In this document: positions 19,814 through 27,651 of the stretch, piece by piece
How the letters are laid out: every line of letters begins with the position of its first letter
How positions within the stretch are numbered: position 1 is the stretch's first letter
Source: an uncultured Lachnospiraceae bacterium
GTDB taxonomy: Bacteria > Bacillota > Clostridia > Eubacteriales > Anaerofustaceae
Length of the DNA: 64,000 nucleotides
Direction: 5' to 3'
NCBI GenBank assembly: GCA_944381375.1
Contig: CALWKX010000022.1
Span: 117,647 to 181,646, forward strand
Position numbers and translations under genes: made by a program
Notes under the pieces: generated by a model
What the model saw: the letters and a program-made list of their open reading frames with translations, nothing else
The model's database searches: none
What the model was told of the DNA's origin: nothing

Positions 19814-20368
19814 GTGAGCGGAACAAAAAGCGGAAAGGTTCTTGCCGTAATAGTATGCGTGGTATTGATCGCATCTTCAATAGTTTTCGGTTCTTACAAA
19901 AGCGTAAATTCCGTAAGACAGAAAGCGTTGGAATATTTTGAAAACGGAGACGGAACTCAGAAAGATTTAGGAGTAGCATACCTTCTGGACAAAAAGCTTG
20001 GACAGGCTCAAAACTTAATCATCATTGCCGAAAGGTATCTAAATGAAAACGATGAGTCTTTGAAAGCGCTTTATCAGGCGATAAGCGACATGGAAAGTTA
20101 CTCTGACACGGAAAGCGCAAAAAAAGCGAACGAGGCGTTAAATGATGCGTGCGCTTTGGTGGAAGAGACGCTGCAAAATTATGATCTGAGCGTTCAGGAT
20201 CAAAGCTACTTAAGCGAAATAATGAACAACTCGGCTTCATACGATATGCAGATGGGGAATTGTACATACAACCAGGCAGCCGAGGAATTCAACACAGTCA
20301 CGCTCAACAGCATACCTGCGGGATTTCTGGCGCGTCTTTTAGGAGTTAAACAGCTCAGTTTATTTTAA
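19814..20368 (+). CDS. LemA-family-like membrane protein
   Basis: A 184-residue protein with one N-terminal membrane segment (about 9-27) and a helical extracytoplasmic domain. The C-terminal pattern YNQAAEEFNTVTLNSIPAGF is the clearest LemA-like feature. LemA proteins form four-helix bundles of unknown function. The start is a GTG at 19814 with AAAAAGGA upstream. The first half is divergent, so the call is moderate. Confidence 0.7.
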   Translation: MSGTKSGKVLAVIVCVVLIASSIVFGSYKSVNSVRQKALEYFENGDGTQKDLGVAYLLDKKLGQAQNLIIIAERYLNENDESLKALYQAISDMESYSDTESAKKANEALNDACALVEETLQNYDLSVQDQSYLSEIMNNSASYDMQMGNCTYNQAAEEFNTVTLNSIPAGFLARLLGVKQLSLF

Positions 20369-20377
20369 GAGGACCTT

Positions 20378-21472
20378 ATGAACACAAAAAAACTTTGTAT
20401 ATTGATATTTACAGCGCTGGCTATGATTTTCATGCCGCTAAACGCTGCTTACGCCGCATTGCCGGAGCCGACTGATGATTTTTTTACGGCGGACTATGCG
20501 CAGGTTATAAGCAGCGAAACGGAGCAAAAGATAATCTCAACAGGCAGAACGCTTGCTGAAAAAACAGGCGCGGAAATAGTTGTTGTAACTTTGGATTTTA
20601 TTGACGGAGAAGATATTGAGCAATATGCATACGATCTTTTTAATTATTGGCAATTGGGAAGCGCTGAACAAAACAACGGCGTTTTGATATTGCTGGTTAT
20701 AGGCGAAGAAAACTATTGGGGGACGATAGGAGCAGGGCTTGAAGATACTTACTTAAGCGCGGGGACTCTTTCGGATTTCTTTTACGATTATTTGGAAGAT
20801 GATTTCGCGGCCGGCAATTATGATGCAGGCGTACTTAAGCTTTATGACGCATTAAGCCAATATTTAGCTGAATGTTACAATGTTTCTCTCACCAACGCTC
20901 AGGATCAGCCCCAGGATCCTGTTGTGCAGCAGCCGTCCGGCACATCTGAAAATCCGCTTGTGACAAAGCCTTCGGGCTCATCGCAGGATTCTCAGACAGG
21001 AACAAGCTTAGCATGGTTATCAAGATCTATTTTATATTTGGTAATAGGCGCAGTAATATTTATCATTATCATAATCATAGTAACCTCCGGTTCAAGAAGA
21101 CGCCGCAGAACAACGTCCTACTACCCTCCTGTATATCCGCGTTATTATACGCCGAATTATCGTCCGCATTATCCAAGGAGAGTGACGCACCGCAGGGTGC
21201 GCGACGCCGGATCCGCTCCGCCTCAGCGCACTACGCGTCCGAGCATAGGCAAAGCGCCTTCAATTGATTCGCCGAGAAGGACAGCTTCTTCCTCCGGAAA
21301 AATTTTTTCGGGCGGCTTTACAAGAGGAGGAGGCGCCTCAAGGTTTGGAGGAAGATCTTCTTCAACAAGGTCTTCTTCGAGGTCAACGTCTTTTAGAAGT
21401 TCGGCTTCGTCCCGCCGTTCATCAGGAGGCGGTTTCTCGCGCGGAGGAGGCGCCGGAAGAAGAAAACGGTAG
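20378..21472 (+). CDS. TPM-domain membrane protein (YgcG-like)
   Basis: A 364-residue protein. Residues 1-28 are a signal peptide ending AAYAAL. The TPM domain covers about 30-170 (DDFFTADYAQVISSETEQKI, TGAEIVVVTLDF, QNNGVLILLVIGEENYWGTI). A Pro/Ser/Gln linker, a membrane segment near 213-233 and an Arg/Ser/Gly-rich low-complexity tail follow. The topology puts the TPM domain outside and the basic tail inside. TPM proteins are often paired with LemA, as here. The function is not established. Confidence 0.85.
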   Translation: MNTKKLCILIFTALAMIFMPLNAAYAALPEPTDDFFTADYAQVISSETEQKIISTGRTLAEKTGAEIVVVTLDFIDGEDIEQYAYDLFNYWQLGSAEQNNGVLILLVIGEENYWGTIGAGLEDTYLSAGTLSDFFYDYLEDDFAAGNYDAGVLKLYDALSQYLAECYNVSLTNAQDQPQDPVVQQPSGTSENPLVTKPSGSSQDSQTGTSLAWLSRSILYLVIGAVIFIIIIIIVTSGSRRRRRTTSYYPPVYPRYYTPNYRPHYPRRVTHRRVRDAGSAPPQRTTRPSIGKAPSIDSPRRTASSSGKIFSGGFTRGGGASRFGGRSSSTRSSSRSTSFRSSASSRRSSGGGFSRGGGAGRRKR

Positions 21473-21492
21473 TTTTTCGTATTGGCAATTTT

Positions 21493-21518
21493 AAGCCGCA
21501 GCTTTTGCTGCGGCTTTA
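21493..21518 (+). terminator. Terminator after the TPM gene
   Basis: AAGCCGCAGC and GCTGCGGCTT enclose TTTT, followed by a weak T-rich run. It lies 20 nt after the stop and probably ends the four-gene operon. Confidence 0.75.
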
Positions 21519-21579
21519 TCAAAGCAAAACTGTAATTATATCGCAGTATATTAAAAAACTTAACGGGGCCTTCCCTGAC

Positions 21580-21638
21580 GGGGTAATCGTACGGAAAGCG
21601 CATAATACGCTTTCCTACATTAATCGGGGTGGGAATTA
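21580..21638 (+). repeat. GE element 2
   Basis: It starts GGGGTAATCGTACG, has a hairpin GGAAAGCG/CGCTTTCC with a 7-nt loop, and ends TTAATCGGGGTGGGAATTA. It is the only copy without a cloverleaf on its 3' side; the thpR gene follows 40 nt downstream, so it could act as a leader there. Confidence 0.7.
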
Positions 21639-21678
21639 AAAACAGCCAAACTAAATATTTTCAGATAACGGATTTACA

Positions 21679-22212
21679 ATGAGGCTTTTTATAAGCATTG
21701 AGCTTGAAGAAAAACTAAAAAAATATCTAAGCGAAAAAGTTTTGATATTAAAACGCAATTCAGAGTACGGATCGTTTACTCGCGCAGACAATTTGCATTT
21801 GACACTCGCATTTATAGGTGAAACAGCTAATTATCACAAGGTTATTGAAATTTTGGACAGCATCAAGATAGAACCATTTGATCTCAAAATAAACGGCGCC
21901 GGAAAATTCAAACGCAATGATGGTAATATATACTGGGCAAAATGCGAAAAAAATCCAGCGTTATTAAGGATACAGCGTGTCATTGCGCAAAGACTGCGCG
22001 CATCATGTTTTGACATAGAAACACGAGCATACACGCCGCACATAACGCTTTCAAGGAGAACTCGCCTGCACAAAGAATTTGATGAGAGCAATTTTATGAA
22101 TAATTTCGATGAAATATCTCAGAAAGTTGACTGTATAGTTCTTAATGAAAGTATATTTCAAAGCACAGGAGTCATTTATCGAAAAGTTTATACAAGGAAA
22201 GCCGATTTATAA
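21679..22212 (+). CDS. thpR: RNA 2',3'-cyclic phosphodiesterase (2H family)
   Basis: A 177-residue 2H phosphoesterase that opens 2',3'-cyclic phosphates on RNA ends (the LigT/ThpR family, formerly called 2'-5' RNA ligase). Both catalytic H-x-T motifs are present: HLTLAFIGE near residue 40 and HITLSRR near 118. The start MRLFISIELEE is typical. The ribosome site is weak. It converges with the gatD-like gene, with CL3 between. Confidence 0.9.
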   Translation: MRLFISIELEEKLKKYLSEKVLILKRNSEYGSFTRADNLHLTLAFIGETANYHKVIEILDSIKIEPFDLKINGAGKFKRNDGNIYWAKCEKNPALLRIQRVIAQRLRASCFDIETRAYTPHITLSRRTRLHKEFDESNFMNNFDEISQKVDCIVLNESIFQSTGVIYRKVYTRKADL

Positions 22213-22234
22213 AACAACCTCTTTAAAGGTAATG

Positions 22235-22349
22235 TGAGCAGCAAAGGAAGTGGGCGCGGGGCGCGGCAGCCCATAAGGGCTGCCCGGCGCGCCGTGGCGC
22301 GCAGCCTGCGTTCGCAGGCGGCGCCCCGCGCCCGCTTCCTTGCTGCTCA
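22235..22349. repeat. Cloverleaf palindrome CL3
   Basis: An outer stem of about 29 bp (22235-22264 with 22321-22349) has one G-T pair and one bulged base. It encloses 56 nt with three hairpins: arms GGCAGCCC, GCGCGCC and GCCTGCG. The last base triplet of the right side (22347-22349) is the stop codon of the gatD-like gene, so the structure reaches into the end of that gene. It separates two convergent genes. Confidence 0.92.
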
Positions 22350-23120
22350 TTCTTCATTATCAAGCCTTGTGGCGTCAGGACCTTTTTGCTTTAAACGTAT
22401 AAAACTTTTAATGCGCTCATTTGATTTGCGCTCCAGTGTATAATCTTCATGCCTGTTGCGTTCAAATACTATGCCCTTCCTTGCCGCCGCCGTTTTTAAT
22501 ATCCCTTCGGCAAACCACGGATTCTTTACAAGCGCAGGTCCCAAAAGATTCGTCTGAATAAAACCGTTTAAACAAACTCCTTCATATTCTCCTTTGCAGT
22601 TGCCGTAACCGTAAAGCTTTCGGCCAAGCTGCTGTCCTTTTTTTACATCGGCCTTAAGCATTTGTATTTGACATCCGACAAGCTCCATATGATCTCCGAA
22701 TTTATCAGTAATAAAAACTTCATCATTTGTATATGCGCTTCTCAGTTCCTTAAGCGTCACATCCGCAAGCCCCAGCCCTTCATAAACGCTTCCGTCACGC
22801 CTTAATGTCGATACCGCGAATACAGCCATTGACGTGCCTACGACAAAAATCAGTCCTCCCCTGTTGATATACTCTTCAAAATGACTTCTGCGCTTTAATA
22901 AAACTTCGGCGCATCTTAACGCGCTCAACGTTTCAGAAGGCGGCACATAGATTATATCAGTATTTTCGAAATCTATATCATCCGAAAAATTTTCCACACG
23001 CTCTATTTTAAGCGTAATTCCCATAAGTGATGATACTCTCATCAGCGCCAATATATTGCCCCTGTCGCCGTGAAGATTAAAGATATCTGGATAAGCCCAT
23101 AAAAGATTTATTTGGTTCAT
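22347..23120 (-). CDS. GatD-like class I amidotransferase fold protein lacking catalytic Cys and His
   Basis: A 257-residue homologue of GatD, the glutaminase partner of MurT that supplies ammonia to amidate D-glutamate in lipid II. The fold is recognisable (NLHGDRGNILAL, DGSVYEGLGLADV, GYGN, GPALVKNP). From memory of S. aureus GatD, its nucleophile Cys in TICGGYQ aligns with a valine in IFVVGTSMA here. The His of ENHGGRT is also missing, and LHGP reads LLGP. It overlaps the MurT-like gene by 44 nt. A structural or ligand-binding role is more likely than glutaminase activity. Confidence 0.82.
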   Translation of the reverse strand: MNQINLLWAYPDIFNLHGDRGNILALMRVSSLMGITLKIERVENFSDDIDFENTDIIYVPPSETLSALRCAEVLLKRRSHFEEYINRGGLIFVVGTSMAVFAVSTLRRDGSVYEGLGLADVTLKELRSAYTNDEVFITDKFGDHMELVGCQIQMLKADVKKGQQLGRKLYGYGNCKGEYEGVCLNGFIQTNLLGPALVKNPWFAEGILKTAAARKGIVFERNRHEDYTLERKSNERIKSFIRLKQKGPDATRLDNEE

Positions 23121-24504
23121 TCTTCACCTTTTTCGCTTTATTTTTATATATATACTTTTTGAATTCATTCATTTTTGACATAAGCGTAATGATGTATACA
23201 TTCCGGCATACGCACTTATCTATCGCAGCGAACACATCTTCCGCCTTATCCGAATCAATAATTTCCAACTTGTCTTGATCAACCCCTTCATATTTCAAAC
23301 GGTTCACAATATCGTAGCAAACGTATTCAGAAAAGCATATTATTTTTTCCGCTCCGGAATTTAGCAGCGGCTTGAAATCAGACTCGTACGCGTAATACGT
23401 ATTAGTATAATGAGGCTGCCATTCGGGGCGGCGTTCTTTCAGCGTACAAAGGCCAAGCGCTATTATTTTCGGCGTCTTATCCAATGCTGCCGCATTGAGA
23501 GCGTCCTGAAGCGTTTCGGGATTTTCCTGCTTCATCCTTATATACTTTATCGTCTTGTCTTTGTATTTAATCGTCTCTGCGCGGCCTGCAACATTAATAA
23601 AATTTTTCATCCCTTCAGCCGCTTTTTCTATATTTAACCCCAAGCTATCGCATACCGCCAATACGGCGGACAAATTGTAAACCATAGACGGCATATTGTA
23701 AGGGATCACACAGCTTGTCCCTTTAACGGTACAATTGCCGTTTTCAAAATCCGTATCTGAAGCAGCAATGACAAAGTCTTTTGATAAGCTCTCGCTGGCA
23801 AATCCGCAGCCGCTGCATTTGAAACGGCCTGTATTAGAAAGATTTAAAAATTCAAATTCAATTTTAGATGAACATATCGGACAAGGCAATGTAACATCAG
23901 TAAAACCGTTTTTATAAAATGCCTCAGCGAACTTATCCGCGCCAAAATAAACCGCCTCGCCTGCATATTCTGCAAACGAAGCGCTGCGCGGCTCATCGTT
24001 GTTTACAAATACGCGCATGTTCTTATTTATGGTTTTTTTGAGGATCTGATATATAAAATCAGGCTCTCCGTTTCTGTGCACCTGATCCTGCATAATATTT
24101 GTAATCAAAATATTTTTTGCAGGGAAAGCTTTATAAATCAAAGGAAAGCTTCTTTCGTCCGCCTCTATAATATAATAATCCGTCTTGAGTTTTCCAAAAA
24201 TCGTGCAGTTTTCAATGAACATGCTTACAGCGCCGTTTATCATATTCGAACCTGCAAGATTAGCGGCCGCTGTGCATCCACATTCCTTAATTGAATGATA
24301 AAGCATATTCGTAACTGTAGATTTGCCGTTAGAACCCGTGACAATAATACCTTTATCATGATTGATATTCTTAAAGTTCAAGTTAAAGTTCGGATACAAC
24401 TTCAAAGCTATCCTTCCAGGAAAATCCGTACCGCGCTGTTTATCAATGAGCCTTATTAAAGCCCGAACAGATTTCGCAATGAGCATTACGGCGAAAAATC
24501 TCAT
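23077..24504 (-). CDS. MurT-like Mur ligase family protein
   Basis: An ATP-dependent ligase-type protein of 475 residues, partner of the downstream GatD-like protein. It has the P-loop VTGSNGKSTVTNM, a MurT-type four-Cys insert (CPIC and CSGCG) around residues 210-235, and a C-terminal DUF1727-like domain starting near GRAETIKYKDK. The C-terminal part is divergent: the usual KNPAG and WDxDFE signatures read KQENPE and YESDFK. So D-glutamate amidation is uncertain. The ATG at 24504 with AAAGGAG upstream is preferred over the GTG just before it. Confidence 0.82.
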   Translation of the reverse strand: MRFFAVMLIAKSVRALIRLIDKQRGTDFPGRIALKLYPNFNLNFKNINHDKGIIVTGSNGKSTVTNMLYHSIKECGCTAAANLAGSNMINGAVSMFIENCTIFGKLKTDYYIIEADERSFPLIYKAFPAKNILITNIMQDQVHRNGEPDFIYQILKKTINKNMRVFVNNDEPRSASFAEYAGEAVYFGADKFAEAFYKNGFTDVTLPCPICSSKIEFEFLNLSNTGRFKCSGCGFASESLSKDFVIAASDTDFENGNCTVKGTSCVIPYNMPSMVYNLSAVLAVCDSLGLNIEKAAEGMKNFINVAGRAETIKYKDKTIKYIRMKQENPETLQDALNAAALDKTPKIIALGLCTLKERRPEWQPHYTNTYYAYESDFKPLLNSGAEKIICFSEYVCYDIVNRLKYEGVDQDKLEIIDSDKAEDVFAAIDKCVCRNVYIITLMSKMNEFKKYIYKNKAKKVKNEPNKSFMGLSRYL

Positions 24505-24605
24505 CACAAACGCTCCTTTTTTTCATACTATGTAATAATATTATGCCTATAAAAAAATTTTTTAAGCGCGAAGGGATAATAAATCGTAAATTTTAAAAAA
24601 AATTC

Positions 24606-24634
24606 TTGACAAGAGAATATCATATAAATATAAT
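24606..24634 (+). promoter_or_regulatory. Promoter of the T-box-controlled paaK operon
   Basis: TTGACA and TATAAT are exactly 17 nt apart, a consensus housekeeping promoter. It lies just before stem I of the T-box. Confidence 0.8.
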
Positions 24635-24644
24635 AGCGATAAAT

Positions 24645-24919
24645 CAAAAACAGGCTGTGAACGAAGAAAGTAATAATTCATCACCGCTTCAAAGAGAGCC
24701 GCGAGGGTGGAATGCGGCAGGCAAGGAGAATTACGAAGTTCCTTCAGGAGCTGTACCGGCGAAAGCATTATGCCTTTAACCGAGACCGGAGCCGCACCGT
24801 TACAGGCGGGCGCTTATTAAATCCCTGGCGGATGCGTAGGCGGCAAAGAGGGTTTTTTGCCAATAAAGGTGGTACCGCGGATAATTTCGTCCTTTACATT
24901 AGTGTAGAGGATTTTTTTA
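24645..24919 (+). ncRNA. T-box leader, reads as phenylalanine-specific
   Basis: A tRNA-sensing leader that lets transcription continue when the matching tRNA is uncharged. Stem I has AAAGTAA (24667-), the AGAGAGC-type bulge and the apical GGTGGAA. The T-box AAAGGTGGTACCGCG is at 24865-24879, and its TGGT (24870-24873) would pair with a tRNA end ACCA. A terminator (24890-24911 plus a T-run) follows. Aligned to the glyQS pattern GAA-x-codon-x-TTCxxGAGC, the specifier codon is TTC at 24739-24741, meaning Phe. The base U opposite discriminator A fits tRNA-Phe. The codon rests on one manual alignment. Confidence 0.93.
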
Positions 24920-24979
24920 TTGAGTAAAAAATCTTTTGTACATCCTAACTTTATCAGCCTTGTAAGAAAGAGGGTAAAT

Positions 24980-26284
24980 ATGTTGTATTATGAAGAGAGC
25001 ATCGAAACGATGCCGAGAGAAGAACTGAAAAAACTTCAGTCAGAAAGGCTGTCAGCCTTAGTAAAAAGAGTCTATGAGAAATCGTCCTTCTATAAAAACG
25101 CTTTTGATCAGGCCAATATAAAACCCGAAGACATAAAAAGCGTGGACGATATTGTAAAACTGCCTTTCACCGTAAAAGCTGATTTAAGAGATAATTACCC
25201 TTTCGGAATGTTCAGCGCCGATCTGAAAGACATTATCAGAATTCATGCCTCCAGCGGAACAACTGGCAAACCTACTGTTGTGGGATATACGAAAAACGAC
25301 ATTACAATGTGGGCAAAGTGTGCAGCGCGCTCTCTGGTATGCGCAGGCGCGAATCCTGACAGCATAGTTCAGGTAGCATACGGTTACGGTCTTTTCACCG
25401 GAGGATTGGGCCTCCATTACGGAGCCGAAGAACTTGGAGCGGCCGTTATACCGATGTCGGGAGGAAATACATCCAAGCAACTCATGCTCATGCACGACTT
25501 TCAGGCGACGCAGCTTGCCTGCACCCCTTCATACGCTAATTATCTAGGAGAAGCATTGCGCGAAAGCGGCGCCGATATGAGCGAAATAAAGCTCAAAAGC
25601 GGAATTTTCGGCGGAGAGCCATGGAGCGAGGGCTTGAGAAAAAGCATTGAAAAAAAGCTTAACATAAAAGCATACGATATATACGGGCTTTCCGAAATAA
25701 TGGGGCCGGGAGTAGCTATCGAATGTTGCGAGCAAAACGGCCTTCACATATGGGAGGATAACTTCATTGCCGAAATTATTGACCCTGACACGCTTGAACC
25801 GGTAAATGAAGGAGAAGAAGGAGAACTCGTTATTACCACAATAACAAAAGAAGGCATACCGCTTATTCGCTACAGAACAAGGGACATATCAAAAATAACA
25901 TATGAAAAATGCGCATGCGGCAGAACGCACGCAAGAATAGCCAGAGTCAAAGCGAGAACGGACGATATGCTCATAATAAGAGGAGTAAACGTTTATCCTT
26001 CGCAAATCGAAAGCGTACTTTTGACAATAGACGAAGTCGAACCCAATTACAATATAATAGTGACAAGAGAAGGAACTCTTGATATGATGGAAATATTGGT
26101 AGAGCTCAACGAGAAATTCGATTTCGACAAGATTGCTTCTTTGGAGGCTCTTTCAAAGACAATCGCCGCAAAACTTCATTCCGTTTTGGGTATACATTCC
26201 AAAATAAAACTCGTCGAGCCACATTCGATAAGCCGTTTCGAAGGCAAAGCAACGAGAGTGGATGACAGAAGAGGAAAGGAGTAA
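24980..26284 (+). CDS. paaK: Phenylacetate-CoA ligase family (AMP-forming)
   Basis: Activates an aryl acid such as phenylacetate to its CoA thioester using ATP. The 434-residue product has the family length. Visible motifs are the nucleotide loop HASSGTTGKPTVVGY, YGLSEIMGPG, YRTRDIS and the C-terminal IIRGVNVYPSQIE. The ATG at 24980 (MLYYEE) follows AAAGAGGG at a good distance and matches the family start; a TTG at 24920 lies on the leader terminator and is rejected. It is co-transcribed with an ACT gene behind a Phe-reading T-box, which suggests reductive phenylalanine synthesis from phenylacetate. Confidence 0.92.
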   Translation: MLYYEESIETMPREELKKLQSERLSALVKRVYEKSSFYKNAFDQANIKPEDIKSVDDIVKLPFTVKADLRDNYPFGMFSADLKDIIRIHASSGTTGKPTVVGYTKNDITMWAKCAARSLVCAGANPDSIVQVAYGYGLFTGGLGLHYGAEELGAAVIPMSGGNTSKQLMLMHDFQATQLACTPSYANYLGEALRESGADMSEIKLKSGIFGGEPWSEGLRKSIEKKLNIKAYDIYGLSEIMGPGVAIECCEQNGLHIWEDNFIAEIIDPDTLEPVNEGEEGELVITTITKEGIPLIRYRTRDISKITYEKCACGRTHARIARVKARTDDMLIIRGVNVYPSQIESVLLTIDEVEPNYNIIVTREGTLDMMEILVELNEKFDFDKIASLEALSKTIAAKLHSVLGIHSKIKLVEPHSISRFEGKATRVDDRRGKE

Positions 26285-26288
26285 TAAA

Positions 26289-26708
26289 ATGACAAAGCAG
26301 TTAAGCGTATTTTTGGAAAACCGAGCGGGAAGAGTCAATACCTTGCTCGAAATATTAAAAGAAAACGATATAAATATTTTATCCATGACTATCGCCGATA
26401 CCGGAGAATTCGGCGTAGTAAGAATGATTACTGACGATATAAAGAAAGCGCTCAACGCATTAAACGATGCAGGCATGATAGTATCCGAAACACGGGTAAT
26501 AGCCATAGAAGTATTGGATGAAGCAGGGGGACTATATGACGCGACTAAACTGCTTTCCGAAAACGACATAAACATCGAATACATGTATTCGGCGGTAAGA
26601 AGCGCTCAGGGAAGGGCAGTAATTATAATGAGAGTCGACGATATCTCAAAAGCTGAAAAAATAATATCAGAGCATGAAAACGGCGTCAGGCTGACACAAA
26701 TAAAATAA
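26289..26708 (+). CDS. Tandem ACT-domain protein, partner of phenylacetate-CoA ligase
   Basis: A 139-residue protein made of two ACT domains (QLSVFLENRAGRVNTLLEIL at the start, VLDEAGGLYDATKLL in the second). ACT domains bind amino acids. Small ACT proteins next to aryl-CoA ligases occur widely in anaerobes and are thought to regulate or assist them. The ATG at 26289 with AAAGGAG 7 nt upstream is preferred to an earlier in-frame start inside paaK. It begins 4 nt after the paaK stop. Confidence 0.9.
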   Translation: MTKQLSVFLENRAGRVNTLLEILKENDINILSMTIADTGEFGVVRMITDDIKKALNALNDAGMIVSETRVIAIEVLDEAGGLYDATKLLSENDINIEYMYSAVRSAQGRAVIIMRVDDISKAEKIISEHENGVRLTQIK

Positions 26709-26713
26709 TCTTA

Positions 26714-26744
26714 AAATAAGGGAATTAATTCCCTTATTTTTTTT
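26714..26744 (+). terminator. Terminator of the paaK-ACT operon
   Basis: AAATAAGGG and CCCTTATTT form a hairpin with a short AT loop, followed by a run of Ts, right after the ACT gene. Confidence 0.88.
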
Positions 26745-26822
26745 CAAAAAAAATGAATGGAAATTCATTGATGAATCGTATTTATGGTGAAATCAAAATA
26801 TCTCACATAAGAAAGGAACAGT

Positions 26823-27164
26823 ATGAAAAAGATATTGACATGCGCGGCAGCTATTGCAATAATCATGGCAATAAGCGCTTCAAGCGTATTGGCGGCAGGC
26901 CGTCACGGCACATCAAGCAATAACGGCGCAGGAATGTGCATTCACAAAAATTGTTCATCAAATTTTACAGATGAAAATAATGACGGAATTTGCGACAATT
27001 TCGAAACATCAGGCAATTCTCAAAATTTCGTTGATGAAAACAACGATGGCATTGGTGATAATTATTCGCAGGAACAAAACGCTTCATGCAATCAAAAAGG
27101 TTCGTGCAAAAGGAGCTTCTTTTTCTCTTCAAGCCAATTCTGTAACAAATTTCAAATCAATTAA
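26823..27164 (+). CDS. Small secreted protein with Asp/Asn-rich calcium-loop-like repeats
   Basis: A 113-residue protein. Residues 1-25 are a signal peptide ending VLAAG. Two copies of a D-E-N-N-D-G-I motif (FTDENNDGICDNF and FVDENNDGIGDNY) resemble calcium-binding loops. Several cysteines are present. An imperfect palindrome AATGAAT-GGAA-ATTCATT lies about 50 nt upstream and may be a regulatory site. The gene is directly followed by a sigma/anti-sigma pair, so it may belong to that regulon. No function is known. Confidence 0.75.
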   Translation: MKKILTCAAAIAIIMAISASSVLAAGRHGTSSNNGAGMCIHKNCSSNFTDENNDGICDNFETSGNSQNFVDENNDGIGDNYSQEQNASCNQKGSCKRSFFFSSSQFCNKFQIN

Positions 27165-27174
27165 GAGAGTTTAA

Positions 27175-27651
27175 ATGCGCAGCGAACAGGAAGCAATAAG
27201 GGCAGTCAACATGTACGCCGACACCGTAAAAAGAATATGCTTAATATATTTGAAAAACTCTACCGATACGGAAGATGTATTCCAAACGGTTTTTTTAAAG
27301 TACATCACTAAAGACACAGAGTTTGAAAACGAAGAAAATGAAAAAGCATGGTTTATAAGAGTAAGTATAAATGCATGCAAAGATTTTATGAAAAACTCAT
27401 TTCGATCCAAAAGAACTGCGTTTGATGATTTGAATTTAATCGGCGAAGAAATGACCCTCAAAGATACGGATACATTGAACGCAGTCTTATCGCTTCCGCT
27501 TAAATATAAACAGGTAATATACCTTCATTATTATGAAGGTTATACCGCAAATGAAATAAGCAAGATAATCAGCAAAAAACCAAATACCGTATATACTCTC
27601 ATAACACGCGCCAAAAACATGCTGAAAGAAAAGCTTAAAGGTGAAATATGA
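27175..27651 (+). CDS. ECF-type RNA polymerase sigma factor
   Basis: A 158-residue sigma-70-family factor with region 2 (YLKNSTDTEDVFQTVFLKY) and region 4 with a helix-turn-helix (GYTANEISKIISKKPNTVYT). It lacks the extra domains of larger sigma factors. Its stop overlaps the start of the next gene by 4 nt, the usual sign of a sigma/anti-sigma pair. The target promoters are unknown. Confidence 0.9.
   Translation: MRSEQEAIRAVNMYADTVKRICLIYLKNSTDTEDVFQTVFLKYITKDTEFENEENEKAWFIRVSINACKDFMKNSFRSKRTAFDDLNLIGEEMTLKDTDTLNAVLSLPLKYKQVIYLHYYEGYTANEISKIISKKPNTVYTLITRAKNMLKEKLKGEI

Noticed and set aside
22234..22443. Open frame through CL3
   Set aside because: It is an artefact of the GC-rich palindrome and overlaps the GatD-like gene on the other strand. 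Similar frames across CL4, CL7 and CL8 are rejected for the same reason.
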